From positions 1 through 15,850 of the forward strand of contig CAVVVS010000099.1 in NCBI GenBank assembly GCA_963751355.1: DNA of 15,850 nt, read 5' to 3'. Under the pieces are notes generated by a model, which was not told where the DNA came from, did no database searches, and saw only the letters and a program-made list of their open reading frames with translations. How positions within the stretch are numbered: position 1 is the stretch's first letter; each line of letters begins with the position of its first letter. This DNA comes from CAVVVS01 sp963751355. Its GTDB lineage: Bacteria; Bacteroidota; Ignavibacteria; Ignavibacteriales; Ignavibacteriaceae. A program made the translations under genes and the position numbers. This document shows positions 8,101 through 14,095 of the stretch, one piece after another.

Positions 8101-8898
8101 TCAACTAATTACCGAAATTAAAGGGGAATCGGTAAAAGATGCAAACACAGAATTAATTTCGTTCCGGTAAGCAGTAAAAATATCCGCATTTATTTTAGTC
8201 TTGTCGTTTTCCAGTTTAATTTTCTTTAGAATTCTACCAGGATTCTTATCCATCAGTAAAATATAATTTGAAAGGATAAGGGCTTCAGTAATGTTGGTAG
8301 TTGTTAAAATGAAATGAATATTAAATTGTAAGCTTACATTTTTAATGAGATTGTAAATTTCATGCTGTGTTTCCGAATCTAAATTCTTAAAAGGATCGTC
8401 GAGTAAAATAATACTTGGTTCCACTATTAGTGCTCTGCCTAAAGCAATTCTGAACCTAAAACCTGAACTTTTTTCATGTGGGAAATGTTCTTCATATCCG
8501 TCTAATTCAAGCAGAAGTAATATGTTATCTATGCTAAAATTTTTATTTTTAGTTTGCTTATTTTTAATTGAAAGAGCGAATTCTAAGTCCTGTTTAACGT
8601 TATACCATGGAAAGGACGAAGGGTTAGAGGGGATGAGTACAATTTCTCCGTTCGGATTATAGTAATTATTACCGGCAAGAATTACTTCACCCGAAGACGG
8701 TTTTTCCAATCCGCTAATTATTCGCAGTAGAGTGGATTTACCGGCACCAAATGAGGCTAGAATAGAATAAATATTTCCACCGGATTCTTCATTGATTGAA
8801 AAATTGATTTTGTCGAGTACCTGAATTTTTGAACCTGCGAGTCCGGAGAAATACTTATCTATATTTTTTACTTGCAGAAGCGGGATATTTTCACTCAA
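8101..8898 (-). CDS. ABC transporter ATP-binding protein with degenerate catalytic motifs
   Basis: 265 residues, related to the SsuB/TauB/ThiZ group of importer ATPases. The order of motifs is recognisable but nearly all deviate. Walker A is ASFGAGKST (48-56, first Gly replaced by Ala, Lys54 kept). The Q-loop region LIPSNPSSFPW (88-98) lacks Gln. The signature is KSSGFRFR (143-150) instead of LSGGQ-x-QR. Walker B is IILLDDPFKNLD (163-174), with Asp168 in place of the catalytic Glu. The H-loop is LTTTNITEAL (198-207), with Thr201 where His is expected. The frame is otherwise clean and full length, so this is an intact gene with a divergent site, not a pseudogene. Start is TTG at 8898-8896 with GGAG six bases upstream, overlapping the permease stop by four bases (TTGA), which implies translational coupling. 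It may bind but barely hydrolyse ATP, or have another role. Substrate unknown. Confidence 0.85.
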   Translation of the reverse strand: MSENIPLLQVKNIDKYFSGLAGSKIQVLDKINFSINEESGGNIYSILASFGAGKSTLLRIISGLEKPSSGEVILAGNNYYNPNGEIVLIPSNPSSFPWYNVKQDLEFALSIKNKQTKNKNFSIDNILLLLELDGYEEHFPHEKSSGFRFRIALGRALIVEPSIILLDDPFKNLDSETQHEIYNLIKNVSLQFNIHFILTTTNITEALILSNYILLMDKNPGRILKKIKLENDKTKINADIFTAYRNEINSVFASFTDSPLISVIS

Positions 8899-9656
8899 TA
8901 ATTACTCCAATGAAAATATTTATTTCTAAAATATTTTATTAACTTAGTTCCGGCAAAAATAACAATTCCCGTTATTAACGCTGTTGTGAAAAGAGCCGAC
9001 AAATCTTTATATGTTAAGGCAACCCTAAATATGGTTCCCAGACCATGACCGCCCTTTATATATTCAAATACTAATAGTAATGACCAAACATAAAAGTGAA
9101 GTTCGAGCAAATGATTAAACAATTCAGGTTCAACCGCCTTCCATATCACTTTTTTAGCTATTACGCTCTTACCTGCTCCCAAAGATTCGGCGGCTTCAAT
9201 ATATTCTTGTTTAACTTTTTTTGATTCATCCTGAAGTTTGATAATGAATGATGACAATGCTGTCAGCATGACAAATATAAATCCGGTATAAGGAGAATCC
9301 GGAAGCCAGTATATTAAAAGCATACCAAAAATAATTCCTGGTATATATTTGGAAAACCATTGCAAGGAAGAAATAAAATCGAATACAATGTGTTTCTCAT
9401 TTAATATAAATTTACTTAATAGATAGATTAAAAAATATGCAATAATTAGAGACAAATAAATCGATGATACTGAAGAAATTAAATTCACCGGCAACTGATA
9501 GTCTTTCCATAGAGCACTGAACGACATGAGCACTATCGACGGTTTCGGAAGAATTTGATTCACAGGAAGAATGAACTCAAATAATATTACCCATAATAAA
9601 AAATATGCGAGTAAAAAATGAAGATTTTTTTTTCGATAGGTCTTTTGTGAGATCAT
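8895..9656 (-). CDS. ABC transporter permease (SsuC/TauC/ThiX-like)
   Basis: 253 residues with about six hydrophobic segments (about 12-30, 58-80, 104-118, 123-141, 186-200, 220-240). Between segments 4 and 5 is the cytoplasmic EAA loop, EYIEAAESLGAGKSVIAKKVI (151-171), which docks on the ATPase. This is the pattern of inner-membrane permeases for sulfonates, nitrate, taurine or thiamine precursors. No substrate-binding protein is encoded nearby, so the ligand is unknown; a link with thiamine is possible given the riboswitch unit but not shown. The ATG at 9656 has no Shine-Dalgarno, while a TATAAG lies about 15 bases upstream, so the mRNA may have a very short leader. The gene leads a likely operon with the ATPase and perhaps the carboxyltransferase. 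Confidence 0.85.
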   Translation of the reverse strand: MISQKTYRKKNLHFLLAYFLLWVILFEFILPVNQILPKPSIVLMSFSALWKDYQLPVNLISSVSSIYLSLIIAYFLIYLLSKFILNEKHIVFDFISSLQWFSKYIPGIIFGMLLIYWLPDSPYTGFIFVMLTALSSFIIKLQDESKKVKQEYIEAAESLGAGKSVIAKKVIWKAVEPELFNHLLELHFYVWSLLLVFEYIKGGHGLGTIFRVALTYKDLSALFTTALITGIVIFAGTKLIKYFRNKYFHWSNY

Positions 9657-9918
9657 AACTATTAATTTGACAGCTTATAAATTTACGGTTCAACTTTAAT
9701 TTTTTTCCAACTTAATATATTGAATGGATTGCTTTATATCAATCTAATGCATCTAATTTCAGTTTGTTGTGAATATCACTAATGTCTGGAATAAAATTAT
9801 CATCCGATTATGATGTGAATAGGTGAAATTTTTCCTGTAAAAAGAAAATCTTAAAAAAAAAGACATCTTATTTTTTATACAACTAGACACTTGATCAATT
9901 TGTTACAAATGTTTTGTT

Positions 9919-11829
9919 TTATAGAAACCGTCTAATAATGTTTAAGTTTTGATGATTATAAATATCTTTCCCTTCAGAAGTGAAAAGGAAATCAATTCTG
10001 TTTTTGTAAAAATCGGTGATTTTGCCTCTTACCATCTTTAGAGTACTATTGAGGAATTTATTTTGTTCGGTGAATCCTTCACCTAGAACTGCAACTGCGG
10101 AGGGCAGCCAACGTTGTGGAAATAATCCCTGGAATTCGCCCCCTTCTTTAAATTTATTGATTTCATTTTGGATGAGTGTCAACACTTTTTTCTGTCCCTC
10201 GATTTCTGCGATATTAATTTTGTCGAGTTTCATAAGGTGAATAATAGCATCTCGATTCGGAAATAAAAGTGCAATGGTGTACGGAGACTGATTATTATAT
10301 AACATTATTTGTTCAATATATTGAGAATGATCGGTTATTGCTTCCTCAATACCTTCCGGGCTGTATTTTTCACCATCTCCACCGATGAGTAGACTTTTAT
10401 CCCGTCCCAAAACGAATAAAAATCCGTCATTATCAATATACCCGATATCGCCGGTATACAGCCAACCGTCTTTAACAGTTTTTTTGGTTGCTTCCTCATT
10501 CTTCCAATATCCAACCATCACATTTTCACCCTTTACTATAATTTCTCCTTTTTCACCAGCAGGCAGCCGGTTACCTTTTTCATCGCAAATTCTTAGTTCA
10601 AGATCGGGAACAATCTTACCTGAAGAACCTAATTTATGACAGCGCGGAACATTGGCTGATATAACAGGCGCAGCTTCTGTTAGTCCATATCCCTGATACA
10701 TCGGGATGCCTATTGCATAAAAGAATCTCTGCAGTTCAATATCCAGCAAAGCACCACCTCCAATGAAGAACTCCATCTGCCCTCCGAGATTCTCCCTGAT
10801 TTTGCTAAATAATATTTTGTCGTAAATATTTAGTAGAGGTTTTTTTAATTTTTCAATACCCTGTCCCTTGTTCCAACCTTCCTTATTATAATTATATGCT
10901 GTTTTCAATGCCCTATGAAAAATTTTCTCTGCCTTACTTCCTTTTTCCTTGATGCCCTTTTCGATATTTTTTCTAAAATTTTTTGCAAGAGAAGGGACAC
11001 TCAATAAAAAAGTCGGTTTTATCTCTTTTATATTTTGCGGAATATTCCTTAATGTTTCTATAGCTGATTTACCAGTTTGCACTGCAGCCATTGAAGCACC
11101 GTTTTTCATCAAAGTATAAATACCTGCTGTATGAGCAAAAGCATGATCCCATGGGAGGATTAAAAGCGAAACATATCTTTCCGGAATATCCAAAATTTGA
11201 GATGATTGTTCTACATTGGCTGTATAATTTCTATGGGTTAATATTATCCCTTTAGGATCGGCAGTGGTTCCAGATGTATAGCAAATATTTGCATGATCGT
11301 TTTCATTTAGCCCACTCCATATTTGCTCAAAAGAATTATTGTCTCCGGCTAAATATTTTTCTCCTAATTTTAAAACATCTTCGCAATATATTTCATCATT
11401 ATCATAACTGTCGGATTTATCAAGAAGAATTATTTTTTCCAATTCGGGTAAATCTTTTTTAATTGCTCTGATTTTATTTAGCTGACTTTCCGAAACTATC
11501 ACCATTTTACATGCCGAATGAAGAAACCTGAATTTTAAATCAGTTAATTCATCAATTTTCACTGAAATCGGCACATTAACTCCACCTGTATAAAGAATTG
11601 CCAGTTCGCTTATCACCCAATATTTCCTACCTTCCGAGATTAATGAAACACGATTACCTTTTATTAGTCCCAAAGCAATTAACCCTGCAGCAAATCTGTA
11701 AACATAAGACTGAATTTCCTTATAGGTTGATCCTGTATATTTACCGCTGAGTTTTTCCCAAATTAAAATATTGTTGGAATATTTTTGAACACTTTCTTCA
11801 AATAGAACGGGGATGGTTCTTTCTGGCAT
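9919..11829 (-). CDS. Long-chain fatty acyl-CoA synthetase (AMP-binding, FadD15-like)
   Basis: 636 residues of the ANL adenylation superfamily, class of long-chain acyl-CoA ligases. Core motifs are A3 YTSGTTADPKG (184-194), a helix-rich insertion (about 285-345) typical of FadD15/bubblegum-type enzymes, A5 YGLTEA (381-386), A7 WLYTGD (456-461), A8 GRDKSLLIGGDGEKYSP (475-491) and an A10-like NSTLKMVRGKI with Lys598. It activates fatty acids as acyl-AMP and then acyl-CoA, feeding beta-oxidation or lipid synthesis at the cytoplasmic membrane face. The start has a near-ideal AGGAGGAG (11840-11833) just upstream. A divergent promoter region separates it from the unknown gene at 12058. A damaged reverse copy of about nine tenths of this gene lies at 14096-15850. 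This copy is intact. Confidence 0.95.
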   Translation of the reverse strand: MPERTIPVLFEESVQKYSNNILIWEKLSGKYTGSTYKEIQSYVYRFAAGLIALGLIKGNRVSLISEGRKYWVISELAILYTGGVNVPISVKIDELTDLKFRFLHSACKMVIVSESQLNKIRAIKKDLPELEKIILLDKSDSYDNDEIYCEDVLKLGEKYLAGDNNSFEQIWSGLNENDHANICYTSGTTADPKGIILTHRNYTANVEQSSQILDIPERYVSLLILPWDHAFAHTAGIYTLMKNGASMAAVQTGKSAIETLRNIPQNIKEIKPTFLLSVPSLAKNFRKNIEKGIKEKGSKAEKIFHRALKTAYNYNKEGWNKGQGIEKLKKPLLNIYDKILFSKIRENLGGQMEFFIGGGALLDIELQRFFYAIGIPMYQGYGLTEAAPVISANVPRCHKLGSSGKIVPDLELRICDEKGNRLPAGEKGEIIVKGENVMVGYWKNEEATKKTVKDGWLYTGDIGYIDNDGFLFVLGRDKSLLIGGDGEKYSPEGIEEAITDHSQYIEQIMLYNNQSPYTIALLFPNRDAIIHLMKLDKINIAEIEGQKKVLTLIQNEINKFKEGGEFQGLFPQRWLPSAVAVLGEGFTEQNKFLNSTLKMVRGKITDFYKNRIDFLFTSEGKDIYNHQNLNIIRRFL

Positions 11830-11887
11830 GTTCTCCTCCTGACAGTGAAATTTTTAAATAGGAATTTAAGAACAACTTAATGTTAAG

Positions 11888-11893
11888 ATTATA
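11888..11893 (-). promoter_or_regulatory. Likely -10 box for the acyl-CoA ligase
   Basis: A perfect TATAAT on the - strand lies about 60 bases before the ligase ATG, but the -35 region at 17-base spacing is poor. A TTGACT nearby is too close (nine bases) to be its partner. The TATAAT is kept in the right-arm copy (at about 14034-14039). Confidence 0.35.
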
Positions 11894-11983
11894 CGGATTA
11901 TTAGTCAACCGGAAATGATAAGTTATAAATTATTTTTTTGGCAATTGTTCAAAATAAATTTGGACATTGTATTTTTATACAAA

Positions 11984-12013
11984 TTGACAGATATGAAAAG
12001 TCTTCAATAAATT
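11984..12013 (+). promoter_or_regulatory. Possible sigma70-type promoter for the unknown gene at 12058
   Basis: TTGACA (11984-11989, perfect -35) is followed after 18 bases by TAAATT (12008-12013), which would start RNA near 12020, about 38 bases before the ATG. In the right-arm copy the -35 box has become TCGACA. There is no experimental support. Confidence 0.35.
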
Positions 12014-12057
12014 TAAATGATTATTAATATTCATTGTAAATTTAAGAACTGAATTCT

Positions 12058-12651
12058 ATGAATTTTGATGATTCCATATTTTTATCTATCAAACCACCCA
12101 TTATTTTAAACTGCTTAAAACATCATAAAGGATTTATTCAATCACAAATTTCTAATCTTATTCAAAATCCGGCTGAGGCAATGACAATTCTTTCCGCACA
12201 AATATTAGCAATCGGAGACTCACAGCTAGATTTATATACCGGGGAAATTCCTCCCAAAAAAATATCGGAATTTGTGCTTGCCCGGTTAAATAAGATAGGA
12301 ATTACAGATTTGAACAAATATCGCAATTGGCTCGAAAACGAAAAGTCTGCCTACAAAATATTTGAATTAATTGACGGTTCAAGATGGACGTTGAGATTAG
12401 GAATAAATGAAATTCGATACGTACATATTCATCCGTGCAGAAATTCGATGCACAGTTTACGTTTTAAAGCTTTAACCCTGAAGACTGCGATAACCGTACT
12501 AGTTTGGACCGGTATAAATAATCTGCATTCACAAAACCTCGAAGTAATTAATTTTGTGAGACAGACCTTCTTAAATGCTCCTCCGGTAAAATCACTTTCT
12601 AATACAAGCAGTCTTTCCGGATTAATCCAACTGCTTAAAAAATATCCTTAA
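12058..12651 (+). CDS. Hypothetical protein, 197 residues
   Basis: I do not recognise this family. It is a soluble-looking mixed alpha/beta protein without signal peptide or membrane segment. Visible pieces are an N-terminal helix-rich part (residues 10-55, containing NPAEAMTILSAQIL), an amphipathic KISEFVLARLNKIGI region, a NKYRNWLENEKSAYKIFEL helix (about 97-115), then SRWTLRLGINEIRYVHIHPCRNS (about 118-140), which has a strand pattern with His/Cys residues, and a C-terminal helix ending LIQLLKKYP. The ATG is chosen as the first in a long frame; no Shine-Dalgarno is evident. It is transcribed away from the acyl-CoA ligase and faces the small carbohydrate-binding gene. Codon use and base composition match the neighbours. 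The frame is intact here and broken in the right-arm copy (13279-13871). Confidence 0.7.
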   Translation: MNFDDSIFLSIKPPIILNCLKHHKGFIQSQISNLIQNPAEAMTILSAQILAIGDSQLDLYTGEIPPKKISEFVLARLNKIGITDLNKYRNWLENEKSAYKIFELIDGSRWTLRLGINEIRYVHIHPCRNSMHSLRFKALTLKTAITVLVWTGINNLHSQNLEVINFVRQTFLNAPPVKSLSNTSSLSGLIQLLKKYP

Positions 12652-12703
12652 TAAGCAATACTTAAACATTTTGGAATAGAGGCATCAATAATAATTGACT
12701 GAT

Positions 12704-13015
12704 TTATACCAGTATTAAGGAATTCTCTGAATCTTGGAAATAGGTCGGTACAATTTTATCCGCTGTTTCATCATTAATCCATTTTTCTTCATCTAATAAG
12801 TATCGAAATTGATATTCATTATTTTTTTTAAGTTCTACGGAAAGCGAAAATGAGCCGTCTTTTTTATTCTTATTCATCGGGCTTGCCTGGGTATTCCATT
12901 CATTAAAATCTCCAACTAAATACGCCTTTTTATATTTTTTCCCTATCTCCTTAGGAATTTTGAAAATCACTTTACATTTTTCGCTTTTTTCGCCATATTT
13001 TTTTTGGATAGCCAT
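12704..13015 (-). CDS. Small early-set (CBM48/isoamylase N-like) glycogen-binding domain protein
   Basis: 103 residues, a single immunoglobulin-like early-set domain. Key parts are KVIFKIPKEIGKKYKKAYLV (15-34), the hallmark GDFNEWN (35-41), SFSLSVEL (55-62), the conserved YQFRYLLDEEKW (68-79) and the end NDETADKIVPTYF...NSLILV. This is the isoamylase N-terminal/AMPK-beta glycogen-binding fold, found as stand-alone small proteins in several bacterial groups. Binding of alpha-glucans or a regulatory role is inferred; there is no catalytic domain. A GGAGG lies about nine bases upstream of the ATG. The gene sits at the centre of the large palindrome: its 5' half falls in the unpaired spacer and its 3' half is duplicated in reverse at 13060-13225. 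It converges on the unknown gene at 12058 with 52 bp between. Confidence 0.88.
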   Translation of the reverse strand: MAIQKKYGEKSEKCKVIFKIPKEIGKKYKKAYLVGDFNEWNTQASPMNKNKKDGSFSLSVELKKNNEYQFRYLLDEEKWINDETADKIVPTYFQDSENSLILV

Positions 13016-13059
13016 TATTTATCCTCCAAAGATAATGTCCGATTTAAATGAACCCTCGT

Positions 13060-13225
13060 AATTAGAATAAAAAAGACGGCTCATTTTCGCTTTCATAAAA
13101 ATTAAAAAAAATAATGAATATAGATTTCGATACTTATTAGATGAAGAAAAATGGATTAATGATGAAACAGCAGATAAATTTGTACCAACCTATTTCCAAG
13201 ATTAAAGTCCTTAATACTGGTATAA
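13060..13225 (+). pseudogene. 3' remnant of the early-set carbohydrate-binding gene (inverted copy)
   Basis: In the + strand the frame K-K-D-G-S-F-S-L-S then stop, followed by KLKKNNEYRFRYLLDEEKW and NDETADKFVPTYFQD then stop, matches residues about 50-95 of the intact protein at 12704-13015. There are two premature stops, substitutions Gln to Arg and Ile to Phe, and a short deletion near the end. The 5' half is absent, because the duplication starts inside the gene. It cannot be expressed as a functional protein. Confidence 0.85.
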
Positions 13226-13278
13226 ATCAGTCAATTATTATTAACTATTGTATTAGAAAATGTTTAAGTATTGCTTAT

Positions 13279-13871
13279 TAAGGATATTTTTTAAGCAGTT
13301 GGATTAATCCGGAAAGACTGCTTGGTTTTGAGAAAGTAATACGGAGGAGCATTTAAGAAGGTCTGTCTCACGAAATTTAAAATCTTCGAGGTTTTGTGAA
13401 TGCAGTTCTTTTATACCGGTCCAAACTAGTACGGTTATCGCAGTCTTCAGGGTTAAAGCTTTGGAAAACGTAAACTGTGCATCGGATCTCTGCACGGATG
13501 AATATGTACGTATCGAATTTTCATTTATTCCTAATCTCAACGTCGTCTTGAACCGTAGATTAATTTGGAATACTTTGTAGGCAGACTTTTCGTTTTCGAG
13601 CCAATTGCGATATTTGTTCAAATCTGTAATTCCTATCTTATTTAACCCGGCAAGCGCAAATTGCGATTTGTTTTCGGAGGAATTTCCCCGGTATATAAAT
13701 CTAGCTGTGAGCTCCGATTGCTAATGTTTGTGCGGAAAGAATTGTCATTGCCTCAGCCGGATTTTGAATAAGATTAGAAATTTGTGATTGAATAAATCCT
13801 TTATGATGTTTTAAGCAGTTTAAAATAATGGGTGGTTTGATAGATAAAAATATGGAATCATCAAAATTCAT
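13279..13871 (-). pseudogene. Damaged inverted copy of the unknown 197-residue protein gene
   Basis: Start (13871-13869) and stop (13281-13279) positions correspond to those of the gene at 12058-12651, and total length is nearly equal, but the frame is broken in several places. An open segment at 13304-13621 reads NKYRNWLENEKSAYK as in the parent. It then shifts frame around 13515 (GINEN instead of GINEI), returns to frame near 13462 (KALTLKTAITVLVWTGI) and drifts again near the C-terminus. The matched pair of opposite indels gives a scrambled stretch of about 20 residues. The -35 box of the parental promoter is TCGACA here. Confidence 0.85.
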
Positions 13872-14095
13872 AGAATTCAGTTCTTAAATTTACAATGAAT
13901 ATTAATGGTCATTTAAATTTATTGAAGACTTTTCATATCTGTCGATTTGTATATAAATACGATGTCCAAATTTATTTTGAACAATTACCAAGAATTATTT
14001 ATAACTTATCATTTCCGGTTAACTAATAATCGGTATAATCTTAACATTAAGTTGTTCTTAAATTGATATTTAAAAGTTTCATGTAGGAGGAGAGC

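Larger units (their letters stand above)
10060..12874 (+). repeat. Left arm of giant imperfect inverted repeat (intact copy)
   Basis: This stretch carries most of the acyl-CoA ligase, its divergent promoter region, the unknown gene and the 3' half of the small early-set gene. Its reverse complement is recognisable continuously from about 13060 to the window end. All frames are open in this arm, so it is the reference copy. The spacer between arms is about 12875-13059. The outer limit at 10060 is set by the window edge, so the repeat may extend further left. Confidence 0.9.

Noticed and set aside
8101..9656. Firm assignment as a thiamine-precursor importer (ThiXYZ)
   Set aside because: There is no TPP riboswitch before these genes, no ThiY-like binding protein, and the permease type also serves sulfonates, nitrate and taurine.
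9840..9885. Terminator after the acyl-CoA ligase
   Set aside because: The A/T runs flank ATCTT sequences that are direct rather than inverted repeats, so no convincing stem forms.
13304..13621. 105-codon open frame as a new gene
   Set aside because: It is a piece of the damaged inverted copy of the gene at 12058-12651, with frame restored by paired indels.
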